Of a stretch of 64,000 nucleotides of DNA, positions 33,614-42,337 are shown in pieces (the first letter of the stretch is position 1; each line of letters opens with the position of its first letter). The DNA comes from Methanogenium sp. S4BF (lineage in GTDB: Archaea > Halobacteriota > Methanomicrobia > Methanomicrobiales > Methanomicrobiaceae): the NCBI RefSeq assembly GCF_029633965.1, contig NZ_CP091277.1, positions 62,001 through 126,000 of the forward strand, read 5' to 3'. A model generated the notes under the pieces. That model was not told where the DNA came from, did no database searches, and was given only the letters and a program-made list of their open reading frames with translations. Both the position numbers and the translations under genes were made by a program.

Positions 33614-34855
33614 TTATGCCTGCCCGGTCTTCTTCCGGTATACGAGGAAGTAATAGGCGCCGCCCACTGCAAGAATCAGGACGATCAGGAATCCAACGAT
33701 CGCTGCGGTTGAGTCATTCGTTTTCACCGGAAGGGTGAGGTCAAATGATTCTGTATGTATACCCCAGTCATCCTCCCAAGTGACTGTCAGGGTGTAGGGA
33801 TAGTCCCCTCCCTTTCCGCTGTCAAGGGAGAAAACCGCGGGGGCATCGTTGTTCGGCTTTATTTTGCCGATATATGCCTCTTTTGAGCCAGCAAAAGGCA
33901 GATCCATTTCTGCAGTGGTTGCAATGGCCTCATCTGTGCCGGTATTCTCCAGCCGGATGGTCATCTCAAAGGGTTCACCCGCGGAAACCCTGGCCGGGTC
34001 GGTGCGCACTGATGCGATGGAAAGCTCGGCATGCCCGTGCACATCAAGGGTGAGGGAGTCTGTCTGCGCCACCGCTATCCCGTCCACCACTGCGTAGGTG
34101 ATCTCGAGCGGGATCTCCTGCACACTGTTTTCCAGCAACCGGCTGGTTATCAGGCTGACCGTAATTTCGTCTGATTTTCCGGGTGCAAGTGACTCCAGAT
34201 AGAAGGCCCCTGTTTCAAGAGGTCCGATGTAGGGGTTGTCGTCTGCAATCCGGATACGGATGTCTTCTGCAGCGCTCCTGCCGCTGTTCGTAATAGTCAC
34301 AGTGCGGTGGATGGTCTCTCCCGGCACCACATACCCGTTCTCCTCCTGTGTTACGACAAGCATCGCCGTGCTGAGGGTTGCTATCGGCATATTTACATTC
34401 ACCGGCACCGGGTAGGTGAGTCCTTCTGCACCCCTGACCCGGACCCGCAGGACGGGGAAATAGATGCCAGACTCTTCCGGGGCCTGAATCAGAAAGGAGA
34501 GCGTTATCTCCTGTCCCGGCCCAAGGTCTCCGGTGAACTGTGAATTGCCGCCGAGGACTTCGATATCACCTCTGCCATCCAGATAGACGCTTGTGATCGT
34601 CGGATTTACATCAGTCTGTGTGGTGATCTGCGCATCAGCCGTCGTCGCCGTCGATGTCTGCGCTGTGTTCTTCAGAATCACGGTGATCATCCCGGTATCC
34701 CCCGGCATCAGGACTGTGGGTGTGACTGTGCTTTCAGTTGCTGTGACGGTCGGTTCATATAACCCTCCTGCCGCAATTCCTGTCAGTGCTGCTATGCAGA
34801 TGCAGAGCACACAAACATATCGAATCATCCTGTGAGTCTTCTGTATGGTATCCAT
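33614..34855 (-). CDS. Secreted COG1361-type S-layer/CARDB-domain protein, ABC partner
   Basis: Encodes 413 residues. A signal peptide starts near MIRYVCVLCICIAALTG; the true start may be residue 10 (34828). Three or so Ig-like CARDB/NEW3 domains follow (for example VTPTVLMPGDTGMITVILKN and EPFEMTIRLENTG), and one C-terminal helix (TAAIVGFLIVLILAVGGAYYFLV) with YRKKTGQA anchors it. Proteins of this type commonly sit with FtsX/MacB ABC genes in methanogens and may gate substrates at the surface. First gene of the operon; its promoter is in the repeat-bearing region up to 35201. Confidence 0.88.
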   Translation of the reverse strand: MDTIQKTHRMIRYVCVLCICIAALTGIAAGGLYEPTVTATESTVTPTVLMPGDTGMITVILKNTAQTSTATTADAQITTQTDVNPTITSVYLDGRGDIEVLGGNSQFTGDLGPGQEITLSFLIQAPEESGIYFPVLRVRVRGAEGLTYPVPVNVNMPIATLSTAMLVVTQEENGYVVPGETIHRTVTITNSGRSAAEDIRIRIADDNPYIGPLETGAFYLESLAPGKSDEITVSLITSRLLENSVQEIPLEITYAVVDGIAVAQTDSLTLDVHGHAELSIASVRTDPARVSAGEPFEMTIRLENTGTDEAIATTAEMDLPFAGSKEAYIGKIKPNNDAPAVFSLDSGKGGDYPYTLTVTWEDDWGIHTESFDLTLPVKTNDSTAAIVGFLIVLILAVGGAYYFLVYRKKTGQA

Positions 34856-35201
34856 TTCCCTGCCCGTCCGCTAATACTAGCTAATGTAACTTCAGGTAAC
34901 TAAAATGACTTCCGGTCATATTCCCTGTTCCTGTTTTTTTGTGGTGTGTCGCATGCGGCACGGTCATGCAGAAAAAGGGCTGATGCAGAGGTCCGTGCAG
35001 GAGGGTCTATTGAAGTCGGAAATGACTTCCGGGGATGCCTGCCGGCGCATAAATGGCGGAGGGGAAGGGTATAGTGAGTTCCGTGCGCTCTTCCTGATGC
35101 ACCCCTTTCGTCGTTCTCCTGAAGTAATTTCAATACGGGGAGAGAACATATCTGAATGTGAGGGCCGCAGGAGTGCAGCTATATCAGGGAGTTATACTGA
35201 A
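34856..35201. promoter_or_regulatory. Divergent intergenic region with 13-bp direct repeat
   Basis: 346 bases between the ABC operon and the membrane protein at 35202. AAATGACTTCCGG occurs at 34903-34915 and again at 35020-35032; an inverted GAAGTC at 35012-35017 faces GACTTC at 35024-35029. GTTAC is also repeated near 34885-34900. A GCTATATCAG box at about 35178 may serve the plus-strand gene. The frame is open from 34905 into the plus gene, but no start has support. Confidence 0.5.
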
Positions 35202-36302
35202 ATGAGTGACAATTATACAGCAGAACGCCGGCGTCTTATGACAGAGATGCAGGCAGAAATTATCGATACTGATCGGAAGATATCGGAATACAGCAAAACA
35301 CACGGGGCCGGAAAATATGCACTGGTTCTGATTTTTTTCGCATTTATTATGAATGTCATCTTCTTTGCAGAACTGCCCAATTACAGCCTATTCTGGGTGG
35401 TGGCATCCTTCCTTCTGCTGATGTTCAACCCCATCATTCTGATGCTTCCCACGCAAAAAGCAGATATTGCCTTTCCGTCAGGCAAAGAGAACGGGGGTTT
35501 TACCGACCTCGTGCGGGATGCGGCGGCAAGTGCCGGAACGGCAGTTACGCGTGAACGCAAGCTCTATGCAGAGACGCTCTGGAACCTCTTCTTCATTAAC
35601 TGCCAGCCAATAGCTCCCGGCTTTATTCTGCTCTTTTCAGTAAGCATCATCCTTGCTCTCATCGGTCTTATCACCGGATTCTTTGAACTCCGGTCAGCGG
35701 TCATACTGATTGTGCAGTCCCTTGCGATTATTGCATTTTACTCCGGGATACTGAAGATCAAACCGTACTCTCCCGGTTTCTTTTCAGGGATTATGGGAAT
35801 ACGCACTGATATCTCACGCCGCCTGAATCAGGGAATTGCAAATGGCATGAAATTTATTCTTATCCTGGCATTCCTTGCGGCCATATCGGGGGTGCTGATA
35901 CTGGGTGTCCTGCTCCTTCCGGGCCAGTCGCTATCCAGTGTAATGAGAATTGAAGGATTTGTTGCCCTCGGGCCGAATGCCATTCCTCTGCTTCTGGTAT
36001 TTCTTTCACAGCTTCTTGTTGTGCGCTACTTCCAGGGGATATACAGCAGGAAACTGGTGCTTGAACTCTCTGAATATAACCACGGGCTTCTGCAGAATAC
36101 CCTGCTCAGTGGAATCCGGGCACTTCCGGAAACTCCTGGTGAGGAGGCGGAAAAAGAACTTGAAACCATCAGCAAGGCATATACCCGCCTGCATATGTTC
36201 AAGGTGGATGATCAGGCGTTTGCCGGATATTTTCCGGTGTGGATGATCGTCCCCAATCTTGATGTGATGATTCAGCGGGCACCAAAAAAAGAGAATCCCT
36301 GA
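35202..36302 (+). CDS. Polytopic membrane protein of unknown function
   Basis: Encodes 366 residues from ATG 35202. A charged N-terminal helix (residues 1-40) is followed by about seven membrane helices, such as YALVLIFFAFIMNVIFFAEL, FWVVASFLLLMFNPIILML, FILLFSVSIILALIGLI and IPLLLVFLSQLLVV, and a cytoplasmic C-terminal stretch of about 90 residues with ELETISKAYTRLHMF. Some helices have a histidine-less, glycine-poor pattern, so no transporter family is evident. Divergent from the ABC operon, convergent (nine-nucleotide gap) with the lipoprotein gene. I do not recognise it. Confidence 0.75.
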   Translation: MSDNYTAERRRLMTEMQAEIIDTDRKISEYSKTHGAGKYALVLIFFAFIMNVIFFAELPNYSLFWVVASFLLLMFNPIILMLPTQKADIAFPSGKENGGFTDLVRDAAASAGTAVTRERKLYAETLWNLFFINCQPIAPGFILLFSVSIILALIGLITGFFELRSAVILIVQSLAIIAFYSGILKIKPYSPGFFSGIMGIRTDISRRLNQGIANGMKFILILAFLAAISGVLILGVLLLPGQSLSSVMRIEGFVALGPNAIPLLLVFLSQLLVVRYFQGIYSRKLVLELSEYNHGLLQNTLLSGIRALPETPGEEAEKELETISKAYTRLHMFKVDDQAFAGYFPVWMIVPNLDVMIQRAPKKENP

Positions 36303-36311
36303 GGATGGTTT

Positions 36312-36806
36312 TTACACGTCATCCCTGAGCATGATGATGACGCCATAGTTATAGGGCTCAGCGGGATTAATCTGCATCCCGTCTTTCAGCCCTACAACGG
36401 CGAAATTTTCTGTTTTCACATTCATGGGGAAGATGCGGTCTGTCAATGATTTATAGGGTATGCCGGATGCGATGACGTCGCTATAGGATGTGATGGTAAA
36501 GTCCTTCGGCACTGCTGCATAATTGTATGCAAAAGCCACCATGAAGAGATTGTCTCCCTCACTTGCCATGTTGCCCCCCGTTCCGGTGGCATCAATATCA
36601 AGGCTGACATAGATGCCGAAGACATTGTTAATCGGTTCTGCCCGTATCTCTGTTTTGTAGTCCGGCACGCCGGCTGATTTGATTAAGATGGGATCGGTAA
36701 CAGCCCATGCCTCCTCTACGGTGGGGGCCGGTGTGATGACCGGTGTTGGTTCAGCAGGTTCATCCGTTGTGGCACATCCGCACACGAATGCAGCGAGGAA
36801 AAGCAC
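36312..36806 (-). CDS. Putative lipoprotein, function unknown, with non-ATG start
   Basis: Encodes about 164 residues. A hydrophobic start ending FVCGCATTDEP gives a lipobox cysteine near residue 11, then a Pro/Thr-rich spacer and a beta-rich domain of about 130 residues with PYNYGVIIML at the end. The annotated start is GTG 36806, but the signal peptide is then too short; the frame stays open upstream (KGQISLAIFVLF) without ATG or GTG. An ATT at 36824 follows GAAAGGA, and the TATA box on this strand (near 36866) predicts RNA start near 36840. A rare ATT start is therefore possible. Confidence 0.65.
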   Translation of the reverse strand: MLFLAAFVCGCATTDEPAEPTPVITPAPTVEEAWAVTDPILIKSAGVPDYKTEIRAEPINNVFGIYVSLDIDATGTGGNMASEGDNLFMVAFAYNYAAVPKDFTITSYSDVIASGIPYKSLTDRIFPMNVKTENFAVVGLKDGMQINPAEPYNYGVIIMLRDDV

Positions 36807-36854
36807 GAATATGGCAAGGCTAATTTGTCCTTTCTGATTCCTAGTAGAAGATCC

Positions 36855-36930
36855 AGATACAGTATATATAGTATATTGGTCCCCTTTCAGTTTCGTTGCG
36901 TTGTTTCCATACGTTTATTATTTATCTGTA
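36855..36930. promoter_or_regulatory. Divergent promoter between lipoprotein and nifB
   Basis: AGTATATATAGTATAT near 36861-36876 gives a minus-strand TATA box for the lipoprotein. TTTATTATTTATC at 36914-36926 lies about 28 nt before the nifB ATG without a ribosome binding site, suggesting a near-leaderless nifB mRNA. Confidence 0.5.
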
Positions 36931-36947
36931 ACAAAATTGGCTATTCA

Positions 36948-37853
36948 ATGGCATCCGGCGAATATCCCACTGCAACGGTTAACGGAGAGGAGATCCCGTA
37001 CGACCCCGAAGTTCTCAGGAAGATCCAGGAACATCCGTGCTATAGCGAAAAAGCATGTCACAAGTTTGGAAGAATGCACCTTCCCATAGCACCAAAATGC
37101 AATATCCAGTGCAATTACTGTGTCCGTGACTTCGACTGTGTCAACGAAAGCCGCCCCGGCGTCTGCAGCAGGGTGCTTTCACCTGAGGAAGCCATTGCGC
37201 TGGTCCGGGAAGTGATGGGGAAGTTCTCCTACATCAAGGTCATCGGCATTGCAGGGCCGGGCGACCCGCTTGCAAATGAGGAGACCTTTGAGACGCTGCG
37301 TCTCTTGAAGGAGGAATTCCCGGTTCCCATCAAATGCCTCTCCACAAACGGACTGATGCTTCCCGAGTCTATTGACCTCCTCGAAGAGTATGATGTCGGA
37401 AACATCACGGTGACCTGCAATGCAATTGACCCGGCAATCGGCGAGAAGATCTATTCCTTTGTCGAATGGGAAGGAAAGAAGCTGCACGGACGTGAGGCAG
37501 CAGAACGCCTCCTTGCACAGCAGATCAAAGGTATTGAGATGGCAGTGGAACGCAAGATGCTCGTCAAGGTGAACACAGTCCTGATACCAGGCGTCAATGA
37601 CCACCATGTCGTCGATATCGCAAAGAAGATGGGAGAGATGGGAGTCTATACCTTCAATATCATCCCGGTCATTCCACAGTATAAGTTTGCCCATATCACT
37701 CCGCCCACCCCTGCGGACAAGAAGGCAATGCATGATGCATGTGCCCCGTATGTCCGCCAGATGCGGCATTGCCAGCGGTGCCGCTCTGATGCCATCGGAA
37801 AGCTCGGAAAAGATATGCAGGATGAGATATACCGGAACTGTGGGGCACTGTAA
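36948..37853 (+). CDS. nifB: NifB-type radical SAM protein (NifB-co synthesis)
   Basis: Encodes 301 residues. The radical SAM cluster cysteines are C51, C55 and C58 in KCNIQCNYCVRDFDCVNESR, the signature of NifB, and further cysteines at the N-terminus (C31, C37) and C-terminus (C-QRC) can bind the K-clusters that are fused with a carbide into NifB-co. It lacks the NifX-like C-terminal domain, as other methanogen NifB proteins do. The ATG at 36948 is used; an upstream open frame has no support. No nifH, nifD or nifK gene is in the window, so partners must lie elsewhere. Confidence 0.92.
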   Translation: MASGEYPTATVNGEEIPYDPEVLRKIQEHPCYSEKACHKFGRMHLPIAPKCNIQCNYCVRDFDCVNESRPGVCSRVLSPEEAIALVREVMGKFSYIKVIGIAGPGDPLANEETFETLRLLKEEFPVPIKCLSTNGLMLPESIDLLEEYDVGNITVTCNAIDPAIGEKIYSFVEWEGKKLHGREAAERLLAQQIKGIEMAVERKMLVKVNTVLIPGVNDHHVVDIAKKMGEMGVYTFNIIPVIPQYKFAHITPPTPADKKAMHDACAPYVRQMRHCQRCRSDAIGKLGKDMQDEIYRNCGAL

Positions 37854-37863
37854 TACCTCATAA

Positions 37864-37892
37864 TTTTTTAATACTGATTTGCGTCTTTTTTT
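37864..37892 (+). terminator. Two T-runs after nifB
   Basis: T6 at 37864-37869 and T7 at 37886-37892, starting about ten nucleotides after the nifB stop, form a likely double terminator. Confidence 0.6.
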
Positions 37893-38005
37893 CAGATATT
37901 TCACTTTAAATTTTGATTAAAACGGTATCTGACATTTTAAATCTGTAAATGGCTTCAGGACCTGTATTTCGGGCATTTTGCAGGCAAATATTTATGCTGG
38001 CGTAA

Positions 38006-39169
38006 ATGAATAGATGCATATCAGGTGCCGTTTGGGGGGGCATTGATCTGTATATTTCATCATCAGCTGTCAGCGACGTTCTTGCTGCTGCAAAGGCTCT
38101 TTACACCGGTCAGGATGACATTTTTACGCTTTTCTTTGCGGATACGGATGTGCCGGATATTGAACTGCTGCGCAGGGAACTTACCGGGGCGGGTATCCGG
38201 TTTATGGGTGGTATTGCACCCGGCCTCATTGTCGGGACAACCGTCAGGGACTGCGGTGCATTAATTCGCAGGTTTTCATGTGCTGCAGGGCCTTTTATTG
38301 TACCGGATTTTATCACAGACGATATCTCACGGGACATTGTTCAGGACCTGGAAATGCCTTTTGCAGAAGGGGGTGGGACAGTGATGATATATTTTCCCGG
38401 GCCGAATTCTTCCACGCATTTTCTCCGGCAGATATATGGACTGTTCGGGAACGGGGTGACCTATATTGGGTCCGTTATGGGATACGAGGATATGGTTTTG
38501 CGGCCTTCTGTCTTTTCAAATGAAGCATTCTCAAATACTGCAGCTGTATTTGCGGTTCTCTCTGCTGACTGCATGGTTGCAGCCAGGCATGGGTTTATTC
38601 CGATCTCTGAATCGATGATATCAACAGCAACTGATCATAATTGTGTGAGAGAGATAAACTGGAGAAATCCGCTGAATGAATATCTCACAGTCATTGAAGA
38701 AGATTGCCAGGGAGTTTTTCCCTCTAAATGCCCGGAAGAATGGATTGCATATCACCCGATGCTACTCCAGACCGATTTTCCCGAATCTGTCTGCAGGGCG
38801 GTGCTGCAGATCACGCCTGACGGGTCGCTTGTTTGTGCAGGTGATGTGCCGGAGAATGCTGTTTTTCGCGTTGCGAAATATTCCTATGAATCTCTGCTGA
38901 ATGCAGCGGCCATCTCTGCGAAGATTGCAACCGGGGATATGGAGAACAGATCTGCTGTTCTGTTTCTGATCAACTGTATTTGCCGAAAATGGATAACCGG
39001 TGAGAGATACTTCCGTGAACTGGAGACGGTTAAAGCGGCTGTCTCTGAAATACCAGCACCTGTTAAGATGGAAGGGATTTTCTCATTCGGGGAAATCAGT
39101 TCAATGGGGACAGGGATGCTTGAATGCCTGAATTATACCTGTGTGGCCGGACGGTTTTATGAGGACTGA
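38006..39169 (+). CDS. FIST-domain sensory protein
   Basis: Encodes 387 residues with FIST N-terminal (about 10-200) and FIST C-terminal (about 215-370) domains. Typical pieces are FTLFFADTDVPDIELLRREL, a GGIAPGLIVGTT loop, and NAAAISAKIATGDMENRSAVLFLINCICRK near the end. FIST domains are small-molecule sensors, probably of amino acids, found fused to or beside histidine kinases and chemoreceptors. There is no signal peptide, so sensing is cytoplasmic. The last 11 nucleotides overlap the start of the histidine kinase gene; the pair is probably one signalling unit. Confidence 0.9.
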   Translation: MNRCISGAVWGGIDLYISSSAVSDVLAAAKALYTGQDDIFTLFFADTDVPDIELLRRELTGAGIRFMGGIAPGLIVGTTVRDCGALIRRFSCAAGPFIVPDFITDDISRDIVQDLEMPFAEGGGTVMIYFPGPNSSTHFLRQIYGLFGNGVTYIGSVMGYEDMVLRPSVFSNEAFSNTAAVFAVLSADCMVAARHGFIPISESMISTATDHNCVREINWRNPLNEYLTVIEEDCQGVFPSKCPEEWIAYHPMLLQTDFPESVCRAVLQITPDGSLVCAGDVPENAVFRVAKYSYESLLNAAAISAKIATGDMENRSAVLFLINCICRKWITGERYFRELETVKAAVSEIPAPVKMEGIFSFGEISSMGTGMLECLNYTCVAGRFYED

Positions 39170-41120
39170 TCAGACGTCTGAAGTCTCGAAAAATCTCTCA
39201 ATAGTCAATGAACTCGCTTTTTCCATAGGCAACTCCCTTGATCTTCAGGAAAATAGTGACACATTCTGTACACTTCTGCTGGCCCGGAAGAACTATTCAT
39301 TTGTTTCACTCTGGCTCAGAAATGATGTGCTGAAAAACGGGGGGGATGCAGGAGATGCAACATGTGTCTATGCCTACCCGCTGGTGATGGCAGACTTTGT
39401 GACACTGCCCATAACGCACCCTCTCTTTACTCCGCTTACCGACGGGAAGGCGGTCTCATATGCTGTTCATGATCTGGTATTTTCATCGCTGGTAACGGAA
39501 AAGCAGATCCGGGGAGGGGCATATGCACTCTATCCTCTGGGAGATTATGGCATTCTCAAGATTTATGCCCAGAACAGGAATGAAGCGTTCAGTGCGGAAG
39601 AAATGGCGCAATTGCGCAATGTCGTACGGAAATTTGCGGTATCTGTACGGGGCTGTCTCTCCCATAAGGCACTTGTTGATGAAGTTCGGGAGCGGACTGC
39701 TGCTGAAAAACGTCTGAAATATTCAAAAAATGCACTGCAGACATTCATCGACAGCATTCCTGAAAATGCAGCACTGTTCAGACGGGACGGATCGGTTATC
39801 ATCGGCAATGAGGCCTTCCTCCGGCACCATTCCCTTCTTCGGAACGCGTCGCCAGAATCCGGTATTCTGGAGTATGATTCACCTGTGATGAACAGGGTAA
39901 AGGAAGGATTTATCCGGGTTATCGAGAATATGGCGTCTGAAACTATTGAAGTGGAGTGGGGAAGCCGCGTCACTGAGGTGCATCTGTCTCCTGTCTTTTG
40001 CAGTCGCGGGGATATTGACGCGGTTGCCCTTTTTAGCATTGATGTCACGGAAAAAAAGAAAGAGATGCTTGAACAGTTGCGAAAGAGCGAACAGCAGTTC
40101 AGGGAACTTGCCGATTTCATCCCCATCATTCTCTATGAATCGGACGAAAAAGGATCCGTGACATTTGCAAACCAGACCGCATTTTCTTCCATGAAATTTG
40201 GTCCTGAATTGCCTGAGTCCGGCCTTCTTCTCAGAGACTGTGTGATCCCTGAAGATGTCACCCGTGCTGAGAAAAAAATCGCCGACATTGCGTCAGGGGA
40301 CCGGATACAGGCGATGCAATTCACGATCCGTCGCATGGACGGAACCACATTTCCTGCACTGGTCTACAGCAGCCCCATTATCCGCGACGGGGAGTTTGGC
40401 GGCATCCATGGGGCGGTGATCGATATCAGTGATCAGGTGATGGCCGAAGAGGCATTGCGCAGGACGAACCTGAAACTTGCCCTCCTCTCCTCTGTCACCC
40501 GGCATGACATCCTGAACCAGGTAACCGCGATGCTGCTATTCAAAGAACTGCTTGCGGATTCTCTTGCAGCAGGAGACCCTGTTGATGCAGAGTATGTGTC
40601 AGATTTATTTGAGATTGCAGAGACAATTGAGCGGCAGATTATATTCTCACGAGATTATCAGGATATTGGGATGCAAACACCTCAATGGCAGCATATCTGT
40701 TCTGTCATCAGGAATGTATCACAGGATGCAGAGCTCTCTGCACTCACCATCTCGTGCAATACGGGCGACCTGGAGATCTATGCAGATCCTCTCTTTGAGA
40801 AGGTTGCCTTCAATCTCATGGAGAATTCTCTCAGGCACGGATTCAATGCCTCTTCTGTGGCGGTCACCTGGATGCCGAATGCAGATGGCAGCGGTACGCT
40901 CACATTTGCGGACGATGGTGTGGGAGTGCCTGATGGGATGAAAGAACGGATATTTGAGAAAGGTTTTGGCTCAAACACCGGGTATGGTCTCTATCTCATA
41001 CGTGAAATTCTGGATCTCACCGGCATTGGCATCGAAGAGGCAGGCACGGTGGGCAGAGGAGCGGCCTTCTCGCTCACGATTCCTCCCGGTGCCTGCCGGA
41101 ACATTCCTCCCGTCGTGTGA
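39159..41120 (+). CDS. PAS/GAF-type sensor histidine kinase
   Basis: Encodes 653 residues. Order: a GAF-like region (about 10-175), two PAS domains (about 190-300 and 305-430), a dimerisation/phosphoacceptor helix with H449 in VTRHDILNQVTA, and an HATPase domain with N-box NLMENSLRHG, G1 DDGVGVP and G2 GYGLYLIREI. No membrane helices are seen, so it is soluble. The ATG at 39159 overlaps the FIST gene end by 11 nt; GTG at 39141 is an alternative. No response regulator is adjacent. The THRHD-like histidine box is the common Methanomicrobiales type. Confidence 0.92.
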   Translation: MRTDQTSEVSKNLSIVNELAFSIGNSLDLQENSDTFCTLLLARKNYSFVSLWLRNDVLKNGGDAGDATCVYAYPLVMADFVTLPITHPLFTPLTDGKAVSYAVHDLVFSSLVTEKQIRGGAYALYPLGDYGILKIYAQNRNEAFSAEEMAQLRNVVRKFAVSVRGCLSHKALVDEVRERTAAEKRLKYSKNALQTFIDSIPENAALFRRDGSVIIGNEAFLRHHSLLRNASPESGILEYDSPVMNRVKEGFIRVIENMASETIEVEWGSRVTEVHLSPVFCSRGDIDAVALFSIDVTEKKKEMLEQLRKSEQQFRELADFIPIILYESDEKGSVTFANQTAFSSMKFGPELPESGLLLRDCVIPEDVTRAEKKIADIASGDRIQAMQFTIRRMDGTTFPALVYSSPIIRDGEFGGIHGAVIDISDQVMAEEALRRTNLKLALLSSVTRHDILNQVTAMLLFKELLADSLAAGDPVDAEYVSDLFEIAETIERQIIFSRDYQDIGMQTPQWQHICSVIRNVSQDAELSALTISCNTGDLEIYADPLFEKVAFNLMENSLRHGFNASSVAVTWMPNADGSGTLTFADDGVGVPDGMKERIFEKGFGSNTGYGLYLIREILDLTGIGIEEAGTVGRGAAFSLTIPPGACRNIPPVV

Positions 41121-41181
41121 CACACACTTTCACCCCGTCTCTCACGCGTATTCATATGCACCCCGGGCCGCATATGTGCAT

Positions 41182-41691
41182 ATGCAGCAGAATGTCATAC
41201 AACCTGCGGAGTACTGCGAACGCGGGCTCCTCACCGTGGTCACAGCACCCCGGCCGCTCCTCGAAGAGACACTTGCGGCCCTGCTTCTGCGTGAATCAGG
41301 CGGCGCAGTGGTCATAACCTGTGGGCGGGTGCGGGACGGGGCCTTTGTGCAGGCAGTCAACGGGCGTGCCGGTGCCGCAGCCCTTCGCGCCGGTACTCCG
41401 TCACAACTGACCTCTCTTGTCCGGACGCGGAATGCACCGCTTTTTGTGGTCGTGCATGACCCTGAGATATACGAAGATGATGAAGAGAGCGCCGCCCGTG
41501 TCGCAGCGATGCTCAGGGAATACGCATGGTCATGCGCAAATCGCATCGTGCTTCTTGCCCGTCCGGGAGATGCATACCTCGATGTGATCTGGCCGTATGC
41601 CGGCCGGTATCTCTATATCGAACATGACTGTGAGTGGAAGAACGGACGGGTGATCTGTGACCGGCAGATGACACTTGATGTGGTCGGATGA
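41182..41691 (+). CDS. Conserved-looking protein of unknown function, KaiC-like without P-loop
   Basis: Encodes 169 residues from ATG 41182, 61 nt after the kinase. The pattern is strand/helix alternation: LLTVVTAPRPLLEETL near residue 15, AVVITCGRVRDG near 42, LFVVVHDPEIYEDDEES near 88, RIVLLARPGD near 118. The first of these stands where RecA/KaiC folds have a P-loop, but no GKT/S is present; the third resembles a Walker B strand. It could be a degenerate ATPase-fold partner of the kinase, like the gene at 10372, but this is inference. Function unknown. Confidence 0.65.
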   Translation: MQQNVIQPAEYCERGLLTVVTAPRPLLEETLAALLLRESGGAVVITCGRVRDGAFVQAVNGRAGAAALRAGTPSQLTSLVRTRNAPLFVVVHDPEIYEDDEESAARVAAMLREYAWSCANRIVLLARPGDAYLDVIWPYAGRYLYIEHDCEWKNGRVICDRQMTLDVVG

Positions 41692-41831
41692 TCTGCACCA
41701 GCATGGGAGTGGCAGGCACGTGTAAAAAATCACTATTGCCAAGTATCTGAAGGATCAATTTCAGGGAATGAGTGCAGAATGTATGTCCCAACGCGGGCTG
41801 AATGATTGTTTCGGCAGTATGGTGAAAAAAT

Positions 41832-42311
41832 ATGGAATGGAGGATGTATAGGGTGGCACCCAAAACATCCAGTTTCATTTTCTGTGCTGCCTGCATCTGT
41901 GCCGCTATCTGCGGGGCAGGCTGTCTCGCCTCACCGGGCCCGCAGGAGATGGTTCCCCCGCAAGCCGGCGAACCTGATTCCATCATCCCGTTCCAGGTGG
42001 CAGAGGCGGATGCAGAAGAGACCCTGACCCGCCTCATTGAAGAGGAGATTGCACAAAACCCCGCCCTTGCCGGGTATACGGTGCAGGATTTCTATAACGA
42101 TACACCGCTTGTGGCGGTTGAAAGCAGCAGTTACCAGCCTGGTGATGGTGCCCGGCCCTACTCTGTCTATACCTTCCGGCACACGATGCCGTCCCTGAAG
42201 GATCCGCAGCATACTATGGATGATGTTACCCTGCAGATCACGGTCGCGGACGGCAAGATCACGGAACGGCTGGTATCGATGGGCAGCAGTGTGACGGTGA
42301 CGGGTGTCTGA
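41832..42311 (+). CDS. Putative lipoprotein
   Basis: Encodes about 159 residues, possibly starting at 41844 (second Met). Hydrophobic segment SSFIFCAACICAAICGAGC ends in a lipobox (GAGC), so the mature chain is anchored outside. The soluble part, about 125 residues, contains a FRHTMPSLKDPQHTMDDVTL stretch and a final beta strand pair, and is not recognised. Convergent with threonine aldolase. Confidence 0.7.
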   Translation: MEWRMYRVAPKTSSFIFCAACICAAICGAGCLASPGPQEMVPPQAGEPDSIIPFQVAEADAEETLTRLIEEEIAQNPALAGYTVQDFYNDTPLVAVESSSYQPGDGARPYSVYTFRHTMPSLKDPQHTMDDVTLQITVADGKITERLVSMGSSVTVTGV

Positions 42312-42337
42312 GACTCTTTCTCTCCTTTTTCCGGATA

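Noticed and set aside
34905-35201. N-terminal extension of the polytopic membrane protein
   Set aside because: Unusual Cys/Arg-rich sequence without start support; a better start is ATG 35202.
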